A stretch of DNA of 26,352 nt from an uncultured Clostridia bacterium. Lineage in GTDB: Bacteria > Bacillota > Clostridia > UBA1381. Made by a program: the position numbers and the translations under genes. The stretch spans positions 1 through 26,352 of the forward strand of contig CAKSJF010000032.1 in the NCBI GenBank assembly GCA_934462945.1, written 5' to 3'. This document shows positions 15,119 to 23,226 of the stretch, one piece after another. The notes below the pieces were generated by a model. The model worked only from the letters and a program-made list of their open reading frames with translations. It made no database searches and was not told where the DNA came from. Positions within the stretch are counted from its first letter, which is position 1. Each line of letters begins with the position of its first letter.

Positions 15119-16075
15119 ATGAAACGAGTCACTTTAAAGGATATTGCAAATGAATTGAATCTGACAGTCGGCGCGGTTTCTCATGCCTTAAACGGTATGG
15201 ATGACATCTCCAAGGAAACAAAACAAAGAATTCTTGATACCGCCAAAAAAATGGGATATATCCCTAACAATTCTGCCATCTCTCTGCGTTCCGGGAAAAC
15301 CGGCACAACTGCCATTATCGTTCCGGATATTTCAAATCCGCACATTGCCTATCAGATCAAACTGATTGAGGACATCATCAAACAAAAAGGATATTCGGTG
15401 ATCATTATGAATACGAACGAAAATAGTGACGAAGAATATCGCGCCATTCTCAATGCATGCTCCAAGCAGGTGGATGGAATGATGATCTGCCCCACACAAC
15501 GCAGCATTGAAAATATTACATTTTTAGCTAAACAAAAGCTTCCGTTTATTTTGATCGGAAGATATTTTAAAGATCACAGCTTTGATTATGTATGTGCTGA
15601 CGACGAGAAAGGCGGATACCTTGCCGGTCAGTATTTTATCCGGCACGGAAGTTGCAATCCGGTTTATCTTGGAGCATGCAGATATGTAGAAGCAAGTGAA
15701 AACAGATTCCGTGGCTTACAAAAAGCATATTCTGAACATGGAATTATCATTCCGGAATCGAATTTTTTTGAAGTTTTGCCAACATCAGAAAATCTGTATG
15801 AGGTTTTTCAAACGATAGATCAAAAAAAAATCAGTTATGATTCCATTATGACCTTTTCGGATCTGTTTGCATTTCAGCTGCTTTCTAAAATCAAGGACAC
15901 ACCGTTTGTAAGCTTTGATGCCATCAATGCAAGACTACACATTCCACTCCCAATCCCAAGCGTTGGAATGGTCAAAAACGGCTGGGCAGAAAAAGCAGTA
16001 TCGGCGCTGCTTGATAAAATGAACGGCGCACAGATGCAAACAAAAGAGCTGATCGACGTACAGCTGTATGTATAA
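15119..16075 (+). CDS. LacI/GalR-family transcriptional regulator
   Basis: This protein of 318 residues has an N-terminal LacI helix-turn-helix (VTLKDIANELNLTVGAVSHALNG, ending near residue 26) with a hinge region (SGKTGTTAIIVPD), and then a periplasmic-binding-protein-like sugar domain with IVPDISNPHIAYQI, VDGMMICP, FILIGR and ASENRFRGL segments. LNG in place of LNN/LNK at the end of the DNA-binding helices is a common variant. It is divergent to the isomerase-epimerase operon, with the palindrome between them, and so most likely represses that operon until a sugar, perhaps its substrate or product, binds. AAAAGG lies 8 nt before the ATG. It ends at a bidirectional terminator. Confidence 0.93.
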   Translation: MKRVTLKDIANELNLTVGAVSHALNGMDDISKETKQRILDTAKKMGYIPNNSAISLRSGKTGTTAIIVPDISNPHIAYQIKLIEDIIKQKGYSVIIMNTNENSDEEYRAILNACSKQVDGMMICPTQRSIENITFLAKQKLPFILIGRYFKDHSFDYVCADDEKGGYLAGQYFIRHGSCNPVYLGACRYVEASENRFRGLQKAYSEHGIIIPESNFFEVLPTSENLYEVFQTIDQKKISYDSIMTFSDLFAFQLLSKIKDTPFVSFDAINARLHIPLPIPSVGMVKNGWAEKAVSALLDKMNGAQMQTKELIDVQLYV

Positions 16076-16130
16076 AATTTCGCTTGCTGATGACGAAATC
16101 AGTTGTTCATTACATGAGCTTTCTGCAAGA

Positions 16131-16168
16131 AAAAAACCTCGGCATTACCCATATAACCGAGGTTTTTT
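16131..16168. terminator. Bidirectional Rho-independent terminator
   Basis: AAAAAACCTCGG (16131-16142) and CCGAGGTTTTTT (16157-16168) form a stem over a 14-nt loop, with an A-run on one side and a T-run on the other. It lies between the convergent lacI-type gene and the last ATPase gene (stop at 16170) and can end both transcripts. Confidence 0.9.
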
Positions 16169-16169
16169 T

Positions 16170-16781
16170 CTATCCGTTTTTCTTAATAATCTTTAACCTT
16201 GTATGTTCTTCGCGCTCTTTTTCCTCCAGGGCATTGGAAATACTCTTGGTAAGACCCTCATAGAGAGGGATCGTGATATTTTTTAATGCATTTGCGCGTT
16301 TCTGCGTTTTTTTAATATTCATCGCCAGCCGGTAAACTGCATTTTCAATTTCTGCAAGCCGGATGGTCAGTTTTTTGACCGCGGTAAACTTCTGCACTGC
16401 CTCATCCAAAGCGGAATTAGTGGAATAAAGGCTATAGGGAACTTTTTCAATGCTTTCCTTGCAGGAAACCACCGGCAGCTCCACACCCATCACGCTCCGG
16501 AGTTTCATCTCCACACCGTTTTCCACAACAATCGCATGCATCAGATCTTCCACATGCTCCACTCCCATAATCAGGTTTGCCGTTCCCAATGCCTGGTAAG
16601 CCTCACGGAACGTATCCTCAATATTTGCCTGAACGTCCTTTGCCTCCTCAATCAGCTGCATCATCTCGCGGATTAAAATATTCCGCTTTTTATCCAGCAT
16701 TTCATACCCTTGCTTAGAAAGACGGAGCGTATTTTTCGCCGCCATCAGATTGCCCTTTGTGGGCGCAAGAACCTTATTCAT
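16170..16781 (-). CDS. ntpD: V/A-type ATPase subunit D (central shaft)
   Basis: The long coiled-coil protein of 203 residues begins MNKVLAPTKGNLMAAKNTLRLSKQGYEMLDKKRNIL, the signature of the V-type ATPase D subunit, the rotor shaft that turns inside the A3B3 head. A second helix near the C-terminus (KTQKRANALKNITIPLY) closes the antiparallel pair. It is the last gene of the operon, 18 nt after subunit B, with AAAGGA upstream of its ATG at 16781. The operon terminator follows directly. Confidence 0.95.
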   Translation of the reverse strand: MNKVLAPTKGNLMAAKNTLRLSKQGYEMLDKKRNILIREMMQLIEEAKDVQANIEDTFREAYQALGTANLIMGVEHVEDLMHAIVVENGVEMKLRSVMGVELPVVSCKESIEKVPYSLYSTNSALDEAVQKFTAVKKLTIRLAEIENAVYRLAMNIKKTQKRANALKNITIPLYEGLTKSISNALEEKEREEHTRLKIIKKNG

Positions 16782-16799
16782 ACTGCATCCGTCCTTTCT

Positions 16800-18185
16800 T
16801 TATGCCTCCTGCGGCTTATAGTACTTATCCAAAAGATCGTCGCTGACACGGTCAAGCTCGGTTCTCGGCAGCATTCCCAAAAGCTCCCAGCCGAGATTCA
16901 GCGTGGTTTCAATACTCCGGTTATCATTCTTTCCCTGCTTTAAGAACCGATCCTCAAACGCTTTTCCGAATGCGATATACTTTTTATCCATTTCCGAAAG
17001 CTCATCCTCACCAATGACTGAGGCAAGACTCCGGGCATCCTCCACCTTGGAATATGCCGCAAAAAGCTGATTAGAAAGCGCCGGATGATCCTCACGCGTA
17101 TACCCCTCGCCAATACCGTCTTTCATCAGACGCGACAGTGACGGCAGGATGGCAACCGGCGGATACACACCGCTCAAACTCAAAGCACGGTCTAAAACAA
17201 TCTGTCCTTCTGTGATATATCCGGTCAAGTCCGGAACAGGGTGTGTAATATCGTCGTTCGGCATGGTCAGAATCGGAACCTGGGTCACAGAACCCTTTGC
17301 ATCCTTTACAATACCGGCACGTTCATAAAGCGACGCTAAGTCGGAATACAAATATCCCGGGAATCCCTTTCTGGACGGGATTTCACCCTTTGAGGACGAA
17401 ATCTCACGCAGTGCCTCCGCATAGGAGGTCATATCCGTTAAAATAACCAGTACATGCATATCATGCTGAAATGCAAGATATTCTGCCGCTGTGAGCGCAC
17501 AGCGCGGTGTGATAATTCTTTCTACGACCGGGTCGTTGGAAAGGTTTAAAAACATTACAACCTTTTGCAGAACACCGCTCTCCTCAAAGGAGCGCTTAAA
17601 GTAATTTGCCACGTCGTGCTTAACGCCCATTGCCGCAAAGACAATTGCAAATTTATCGTCACCCTCGCTGTCGGCAACCTTTGCCTGCGTTGCAAGCTGC
17701 ACTGCCAAAGCGTCGTGCGGCATACCGTCGCCGGAGAAAATCGGAAGCTTTTGTCCGCGGATCAGTGTGGAAAGACAGTCGATGGAAGAAATACCGGTCT
17801 GAATAAAGTTATTCGGATAAACACGCGAAACCGGGTTAATCGGCTGACCGTTTACATCCCGAACCTCGTCTGCACAATATTCGCCCAGACCGTCTATCGG
17901 ACGTCCGATACCGTCTAAGGTTCTTCCGAGCATTTCCTTGGAAAGCGCCAGCTCCATCGGTTTTCCGAGCATTTTTGTCCGGGTATTGGTGAGCGAAATT
18001 CCGGTCGTACCCTCGTACACCTGAATGACCGCCTTATCACCCGAAATGGTAATGACACGTCCCATCCGTTTCTGACCGTTTGACAGCGTGATGCTGACGA
18101 CCTCATCGTAGGATGCGTCCGTTACCCCTTCCAAAACAACAAGAGGGCCTTCAATATTTTTTAATCCAATATATTCAATTGCCAT
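16800..18185 (-). CDS. ntpB: V/A-type ATPase subunit B (non-catalytic head subunit)
   Basis: The protein of 461 residues carries the B-subunit features: an N-terminal barrel (EYIGLKNIEGPLVVLEGV), KLPIFSGDGMPHDALA in place of a catalytic P-loop, the long conserved block VILTDMTSYAEALREISSSKGEIPSRKGFPGYLYSDLASLYERAG, and PSLSRLMKDGIGEGYTREDH. It binds nucleotide at the non-catalytic interface and alternates with A in the hexamer. GGAGGG precedes the ATG at 18185, 12 nt after the stop of subunit A. Length and motifs are normal. Confidence 0.96.
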   Translation of the reverse strand: MAIEYIGLKNIEGPLVVLEGVTDASYDEVVSITLSNGQKRMGRVITISGDKAVIQVYEGTTGISLTNTRTKMLGKPMELALSKEMLGRTLDGIGRPIDGLGEYCADEVRDVNGQPINPVSRVYPNNFIQTGISSIDCLSTLIRGQKLPIFSGDGMPHDALAVQLATQAKVADSEGDDKFAIVFAAMGVKHDVANYFKRSFEESGVLQKVVMFLNLSNDPVVERIITPRCALTAAEYLAFQHDMHVLVILTDMTSYAEALREISSSKGEIPSRKGFPGYLYSDLASLYERAGIVKDAKGSVTQVPILTMPNDDITHPVPDLTGYITEGQIVLDRALSLSGVYPPVAILPSLSRLMKDGIGEGYTREDHPALSNQLFAAYSKVEDARSLASVIGEDELSEMDKKYIAFGKAFEDRFLKQGKNDNRSIETTLNLGWELLGMLPRTELDRVSDDLLDKYYKPQEA

Positions 18186-18197
18186 ATCCGATCCCTC

Positions 18198-19961
18198 CTA
18201 CTGCTTTTCAATAATCTCTGCAATCGTCTGATCTACCTTTTTCTTTAACGCGTCAAAGGCTTCTAAATGATCGTTTGAGATGTTATATTTCATACGGATG
18301 ACCTCGTCAATAATGCCGCTTTCGCGTACTGCTGAAAGCACAATATTGTGGTCAACCACCTTCATAATTCCCTTATACAGCCGCAGAATCACTTCCATCA
18401 TCTTTTCCTGCTTTTCCAGGGTGACATAGGTATCATCCTTATGATAAGCATTCTGCTGCAAAAATCCAATCCGGATCACTCTTGCAATCTCCAAAACCGC
18501 TCTCTGCTCGTCCGGCAAAACATCCTCACCAATCAGCTTTACAATCTCCATCAGACTGCTTTCCTCCTGGAGAATGCCGAGAATTTTTGCACGGTTTCTT
18601 AAGAAATGGCGGTCAATATGCGATTCGTACCAATCGCCGAGATCGTCCACATATTCCGAATAGCTGGAAAGCCATGCGATTGCCGGATAATGCCGCGCAT
18701 AGGCAAGGCTTTTATCCAATGCCCAGAAACAGCGGATAAAACGCTTGGTATTCTGTGTAACCGGTTCGGAGAAGTCTGCACCCTGCGGCGAAACTGCACC
18801 GATAATCGTGACAGAACCCTCTGTGCCGTTTAAGTTATCCATATAGCCGGCACGCTCATAGAAACCGGACAGACGGGACGCTAAATATGCCGGGAATCCT
18901 TCCTCCGCCGGCATTTCCTCCAGACGTCCGGAAATTTCACGCAGCGCCTCTGCCCACCGGGAGGTGGAGTCTGCCATGATAGCTACATGATAACCCATAT
19001 CGCGGTAATATTCCGCTAAGGTAATACCGGTATAAATACTTGCCTCACGCGCCGCAACCGGCATGTTTGAAGTATTTGCAATCAGAACGGTACGGTCTAA
19101 CAGCGGTTTTCCGGATTTCGGATCCTGCAAGCCGGAGAATTCCTCCAAAACCTGCGTCATCTCATTTCCACGCTCTCCGCAGCCGATATAGACGATAATA
19201 TCTGCATCCGACCATTTTGCCAGCTGATGCTGGGTCATGGTTTTTCCTGTTCCGAAACCGCCCGGAATGGCTGCTGCGCCGCCTTTGGCGATCGGGAACA
19301 TTGCGTCAATAATTCTCTGTCCTGTGATTAACGGGGTGTCGATTGCCCGGCGCTCCCGGTAGGGGCGCTGCCGTTTGATCGGCCATTCCTGCTTCATGCA
19401 CAGCTCTTTTGTTCCGGTTTCTGTCTTAACCTTGACAATGGTTTCGGAGATGGTGTATTCCCCATCCGGAGCAACCCATTCCACCGTTCCGGAAATACCG
19501 GGCGGTACCATAATCTTATGCTGAATCAGCGAGGTTTCCGGGGTGGTTGCTAAAATACTGCCGCCGGAGACGGTATCTCCCGGCTTGACCAAAAAGGTCG
19601 TGTTCCACTTTTTCTTCTCATCCAGAGAAGAAACGCTGACACCGCGACCAATAAATGCACCCGAAAGCGCCCGGATGTCCTTTAGCGGACGTTCAATTCC
19701 ATCAAAAATATTGGAAAGAATGCCCGGCGCTAAGGTAACCGAAAACGGCTTTCCCATGCCATAAACCGGCTCATTCGGCTTTAAGCCGGTTGTTTCCTCA
19801 TAAACCTGGATCACAGCGCGATCCGGCTTAATGCCGATCACTTCGCCGATTAAGCGTTCCTCGCCGACCAGCACCATTTCCTGCATCTCAAAGCTGTCAT
19901 TTCCCATTGCCTCAACAACAGGACCGTTTATTCCATAAATATATCCTTCATTTTCCTTCAA
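18198..19961 (-). CDS. ntpA: V/A-type ATPase subunit A (catalytic)
   Basis: The catalytic subunit of 587 residues has the P-loop GGFGTGKT (234-241), GCGERGNEMTQVLEEF (260-275) with the catalytic Glu, and ADSTSRWAEALREISGRLEEMP further on. The non-homologous bulge domain near 110-190 (VKPGDTVSGGSILA) separates A from B and from F-type beta. The start is TTG at 19961, giving MKENEGYIYGINGPVV. It is fixed by AGGAGGT (19975-19969), which overlaps the stop of subunit E and sits about 8 nt upstream. It hydrolyses or makes ATP in the rotary enzyme. Confidence 0.96.
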   Translation of the reverse strand: MKENEGYIYGINGPVVEAMGNDSFEMQEMVLVGEERLIGEVIGIKPDRAVIQVYEETTGLKPNEPVYGMGKPFSVTLAPGILSNIFDGIERPLKDIRALSGAFIGRGVSVSSLDEKKKWNTTFLVKPGDTVSGGSILATTPETSLIQHKIMVPPGISGTVEWVAPDGEYTISETIVKVKTETGTKELCMKQEWPIKRQRPYRERRAIDTPLITGQRIIDAMFPIAKGGAAAIPGGFGTGKTMTQHQLAKWSDADIIVYIGCGERGNEMTQVLEEFSGLQDPKSGKPLLDRTVLIANTSNMPVAAREASIYTGITLAEYYRDMGYHVAIMADSTSRWAEALREISGRLEEMPAEEGFPAYLASRLSGFYERAGYMDNLNGTEGSVTIIGAVSPQGADFSEPVTQNTKRFIRCFWALDKSLAYARHYPAIAWLSSYSEYVDDLGDWYESHIDRHFLRNRAKILGILQEESSLMEIVKLIGEDVLPDEQRAVLEIARVIRIGFLQQNAYHKDDTYVTLEKQEKMMEVILRLYKGIMKVVDHNIVLSAVRESGIIDEVIRMKYNISNDHLEAFDALKKKVDQTIAEIIEKQ

Positions 19962-19973
19962 CAGTCACACCTC

Positions 19974-20555
19974 CTATGCTCGAATACTCAAACCGCTTGT
20001 TTTCAGGAACTTTTCATGCTCCTCCTCTAAAATCGCCGCGATTGAGTAGTCGGAAAAGGTATTCCGATCCAGATTATACACGCGCGCGCCGCCCATGATA
20101 TTTTCAGACGTGGCGCAAACTTCTTCCCCTCGTCCGGATAACAGCGGAAGATCGCGTTCTAAAACCTCGATTTTCTTTCTGCCCTCTAAAAGCTCACGCT
20201 CTGCGCGTTCCACCGCGCCGGCAAGCCATGCCGGATATTCCTCCGACGCGATAAATGCTGAAAGCTTTTTCTCCACCTCGCAGAAAACATCTGCAATGAT
20301 CGATTCTCTTTTTCGGATTGCATCCTTTTTAAGCTGCATTTCAAGCTTTAAAATCTCCTCATTGCATTCCTTTGAACAGCGTGAAACCGCTTTCTGAATA
20401 TCCTCATAGGCATCCTGAAGATATTCCAGCTCATGCTCGTGAATTGCCTGTTCTCTTTCCTTGTCAATCTCGCTTTGCAAACGCTCCTTTTTTTGGTTTG
20501 CGTCTGTCAAAACGGTATTGGAGAAAACAGCCAGTTTCTTTTCAATTCCTGCCAT
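19974..20555 (-). CDS. ntpE: V/A-type ATPase subunit E (peripheral stalk)
   Basis: A protein of 193 residues, with a long helical N-terminal half rich in Glu/Lys (LQSEIDKEREQAIHEHELEYLQDAYEDIQKA and beyond) and a compact C-terminal alpha/beta domain (GARVYNLDRNTFSDYSIAAILEE) that contacts the top of the head. The layout fits the E subunit, which pairs with the G/H subunit to form the stator stalk. It lies between subunits F and A with gaps of about 12 nt. The call rests mainly on fold pattern and operon position, because E is poorly conserved. Confidence 0.88.
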   Translation of the reverse strand: MAGIEKKLAVFSNTVLTDANQKKERLQSEIDKEREQAIHEHELEYLQDAYEDIQKAVSRCSKECNEEILKLEMQLKKDAIRKRESIIADVFCEVEKKLSAFIASEEYPAWLAGAVERAERELLEGRKKIEVLERDLPLLSGRGEEVCATSENIMGGARVYNLDRNTFSDYSIAAILEEEHEKFLKTSGLSIRA

Positions 20556-20566
20556 CTCATCTCACC

Positions 20567-20875
20567 TCATAGCTTCAGTCCGATTGCTTCCCGGACATGA
20601 TTGTTGATACTGTCGACAATATCCCGGCTGCCATGCCGATCCGGAATTTCCACGATCAACGGTCTGGAATTATGCAGCTTCATTTCCCGGATTTCGTCCG
20701 GAATCAGCTTTCCAAGCTTTTCCGTCAGCAGGACGATTCCGATTTCCGGATCGTCTGCTGCGCGTTTCAATTCCTCTAACACATGCTGCGCGTCATGCAC
20801 AACGCACCCCTCAACACCGGAGAGCCGCATGCCAACCTGGGTATCCAAATTGTCGCTGATTAAGTACATTTTCAT
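20567..20875 (-). CDS. ntpG: V/A-type ATPase subunit F (central shaft)
   Basis: A small alpha/beta protein of 102 residues: MKMYLISDNLDTQVGMRLSGVEGCVV, then EIGIVLLTEKLGKLIPDEI and PLIVEIPDRHGSRD. These are the segments of the V-type ATPase F subunit, the Rossmann-like cap on the D shaft (NtpG in Enterococcus nomenclature). AAAGG lies 13 nt from the ATG at 20875, a long spacing; the in-frame ATG two codons downstream at 20869 is the alternative start. Confidence 0.9.
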   Translation of the reverse strand: MKMYLISDNLDTQVGMRLSGVEGCVVHDAQHVLEELKRAADDPEIGIVLLTEKLGKLIPDEIREMKLHNSRPLIVEIPDRHGSRDIVDSINNHVREAIGLKL

Positions 20876-20896
20876 ATTCGGCTCATAACCTTTCTA

Positions 20897-21310
20897 TTAG
20901 CTGAACAGAATCAACAGAGAGATGATCAAACCGTATAATGCGATACCTTCTGCCAATGCTACGAAAATCAAGGTCTTACCCATGATCTTTTCATTTTCAC
21001 TCATTGCGCCGATTGCCGCAGAGGCTGCGGATGCAACTGCGATACCGCCGCCGATACCTGAGAGTCCTGTTGCCAGCGCTGCACCGACATACATTAATCC
21101 GCTTGCTGCCTCACCAGCTGCCTCGCCTGCTGCAAAGGCTGCCGGAGCGCCGCAGAACATGCTGATTGACGCGATGGCAAACAAACCGAAATAGCTGATA
21201 ATATTCATCAAAAGGCACTCCTTGCCCTTTCTTTTTCCGGTTGCATGATATGCAATAAACGGAACTAACACACTTAACCCCATCAGAACGAATAATACCT
21301 TTAATAACAT
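20897..21310 (-). CDS. ntpK: V/A-type ATPase subunit K (proteolipid, rotor ring)
   Basis: A protein of 137 residues with four hydrophobic helices: 4-22, about 36-60, 72-100 and 110-136. The last two are the classical proteolipid hairpin, glycine-rich (GLSGIGGGIAVASAAS), with the ion-carrying Glu at E121 in VALAEGIALYGL. The first two helices carry no ion-binding acid and may act as a signal-like extension, a form seen in clostridial K subunits. The typical sodium-site Gln of the first hairpin helix is not seen. AAGGAGG precedes the ATG at 21310. It forms the rotating membrane ring. Confidence 0.93.
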   Translation of the reverse strand: MLLKVLFVLMGLSVLVPFIAYHATGKRKGKECLLMNIISYFGLFAIASISMFCGAPAAFAAGEAAGEAASGLMYVGAALATGLSGIGGGIAVASAASAAIGAMSENEKIMGKTLIFVALAEGIALYGLIISLLILFS

Positions 21311-21323
21311 AATTTTATCCTCC

Positions 21324-23201
21324 TTATTTCTCTAAGTTCACAAAGGGCTTTCCCTCGCCCTTGAAGTAACGGCTGAACATTTCATAATATTCCAAACGCA
21401 GAACCTGGATTCCGACGATCAGACCCTCTAATACCATCACCAGTGCATTTCCGAAAATCTGCACTATGATTGCGCCGCCTCCGGCACGTCCGGCAAGCAC
21501 GCTGACAACCATCATCATGCCGACATGGATAATTGCAAATGCGCCGACACGCAAAAACGAAATTGTGTTTGTGACAAAGCTTAACAGAACATCAAACATT
21601 TCAAAAAAGCTTTCCACAAAGAACATTCCGTCAAGATGGACTTTCTTTCCCTCAATCAGGTCGCCCAAAGGCTCTTGCAGATACATCAGTACAAAGGTAA
21701 CTGCCATTAAAATTCCCAAAAGGTTTCCAGGAAGTCCAAGCTTTAAAACCATATTTAAAACGGTCAGCAGGAGACTTGCATAAAAGATCAGTCCGGAAAC
21801 ACCGTTGGGACTAAACAGGAATGCGCCCCATTGTCGCTGAGAGAACGTGTTGCACAGGTTCAGAACCATACAGAACAGAATGATCACAACACCAAGCGCC
21901 ACCGCGGAAATCAGTAAAAACATGATCCGCTCCATCGGTGCAATCAGCCGGACGGACTCTAAGAGTGTTTCATTTCCGAACACACTGCCGTAAATGAATC
22001 CGAATACCGTTCCGGAAACGCCGACCGTGGAAAGGATTGCCGCAAGCTGCATTTTCGTCTTTTTATATACCAAAAATCCTAAAATTGCAAAGAGTGCGCT
22101 CTGCCCCACATCACCGAACATGATACCGTAGAGCAGAATATAGGAAATTGCCACAATCGGGGTCGGGTCAATTTCGTTATAGTTCGGAAGTCCGTACATG
22201 TTGACAAACAGCTCATACGGACGGAACAGCGAGAAATTCCGGAGTTTTGTCGGCGGCTTTGCCGTTCTGCTCAGATTGTCCGCCTCCTCTACAAAGAAGA
22301 TGACCTCAGAATCCTGTTTTGCCTGTTTCTCTAACGCCAGCGCCTGCTTTTTCGGCATCCATCCGACCAGGTAGAAAAACTCGCCGCCATGCGCTGCCTG
22401 ACGCTTTACATCGACAAATTCCTGCTTTTTATGTACATAGCTGCAAATATCGGAAAGCTTTTGCAGGTTTTCTCTGCAAAGAAGTACCATTTCCGACTCC
22501 AATTCGCTGACCTTTCCCTCCAGCTCCTGATTTTGCTTTTTTAAGAAAATCTGTGTGTCCTTCGGTGTGCCGATTGCTGCGTCCGGAATTTCAATCTCAT
22601 CAAAATTCAGGGAATCAAACACGGCATTAATCCGCTCGGACTCTGCCCGCGGAACAAAGTAAAAGCCCCAGACATCGCCCTTATCCTCACTGATTTTTAC
22701 AAAGATTGCACCTAAATTTCCTAAGAAAGTCATCAGCGTGTTATAGCTTGATTTCGGCATTCTTCCGAAATGGTACTGGATAAACTCAAAGCTTTTCAGC
22801 TTTGTTAAATCCACATCCACATTTTCCAGCAGATCAAACTGCTCCATAATTTTCTGGTTTTCTGAAAACTTCTTTTTCACATCCTCCTGCTCATGGCGGA
22901 TGGTTTCCATCTGTTCAGAAAAATTCTCTAAAAAGCTCTGCATTTCCGCATCGGAAAATTGCGTTTCCTGATGCGTTTCCAAAAGCGGCATCGGAATCCG
23001 ATCCCGGATCTCCTTTGCAAGCTTTTCGATCACTTCATTTTGATTGTCCTCTACAAACGGTGTCAGCTTTTCGCCGTTTTCCAAAACGCTCAAAGCATCC
23101 TCTAAGTGGATTTCCTGCCCTATGACGTACTTGGAAACAACCGATTCAAAATCTTCGATTTTCCCGGCGATTGTCACCGCTTCCATTTTTAAAACAGCCA
23201 A
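21324..23201 (-). CDS. ntpI: V/A-type ATPase subunit I (membrane stator)
   Basis: A protein of 625 residues. The N-terminal half is a mixed coiled-coil and alpha/beta arm; the C-terminal half (from about 340) holds some seven membrane helices, with DPTPIVAISYILLYGIMFGDVG at its entry. The ion-translocating Arg is R551 in TISFLRVGAFAIIH, and LEGLIVGIQVLRLEYYEMFS closes the domain. The start is TTG at 23201, giving MAVLKMEAVTIAG, which matches the family start. AAAGGAG (23217-23211) is 9 nt upstream of it but touches the ATG at 23210. With this start the apparent overlap with subunit C disappears. Confidence 0.93.
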   Translation of the reverse strand: MAVLKMEAVTIAGKIEDFESVVSKYVIGQEIHLEDALSVLENGEKLTPFVEDNQNEVIEKLAKEIRDRIPMPLLETHQETQFSDAEMQSFLENFSEQMETIRHEQEDVKKKFSENQKIMEQFDLLENVDVDLTKLKSFEFIQYHFGRMPKSSYNTLMTFLGNLGAIFVKISEDKGDVWGFYFVPRAESERINAVFDSLNFDEIEIPDAAIGTPKDTQIFLKKQNQELEGKVSELESEMVLLCRENLQKLSDICSYVHKKQEFVDVKRQAAHGGEFFYLVGWMPKKQALALEKQAKQDSEVIFFVEEADNLSRTAKPPTKLRNFSLFRPYELFVNMYGLPNYNEIDPTPIVAISYILLYGIMFGDVGQSALFAILGFLVYKKTKMQLAAILSTVGVSGTVFGFIYGSVFGNETLLESVRLIAPMERIMFLLISAVALGVVIILFCMVLNLCNTFSQRQWGAFLFSPNGVSGLIFYASLLLTVLNMVLKLGLPGNLLGILMAVTFVLMYLQEPLGDLIEGKKVHLDGMFFVESFFEMFDVLLSFVTNTISFLRVGAFAIIHVGMMMVVSVLAGRAGGGAIIVQIFGNALVMVLEGLIVGIQVLRLEYYEMFSRYFKGEGKPFVNLEK

Positions 23202-23210
23202 AAAACTCAT

Positions 23211-23217
23211 CTCCTTT
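23211..23217 (-). promoter_or_regulatory. Ribosome binding site that fixes the ntpI start at TTG 23201
   Basis: AAAGGAG on the minus strand. It has zero spacing to the ATG at 23210 and 9 nt to the TTG at 23201, so only the TTG is well placed. Confidence 0.7.
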
Positions 23218-23226
23218 TTCCGGCTC

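Noticed and set aside
18198..19961. The ntpA P-loop GGFGTGKT differs from the common GPFGSGKT
   Set aside because: It still fits the Walker A pattern GxxxxGK[ST] and the remaining catalytic motifs are intact, so it is ordinary variation.
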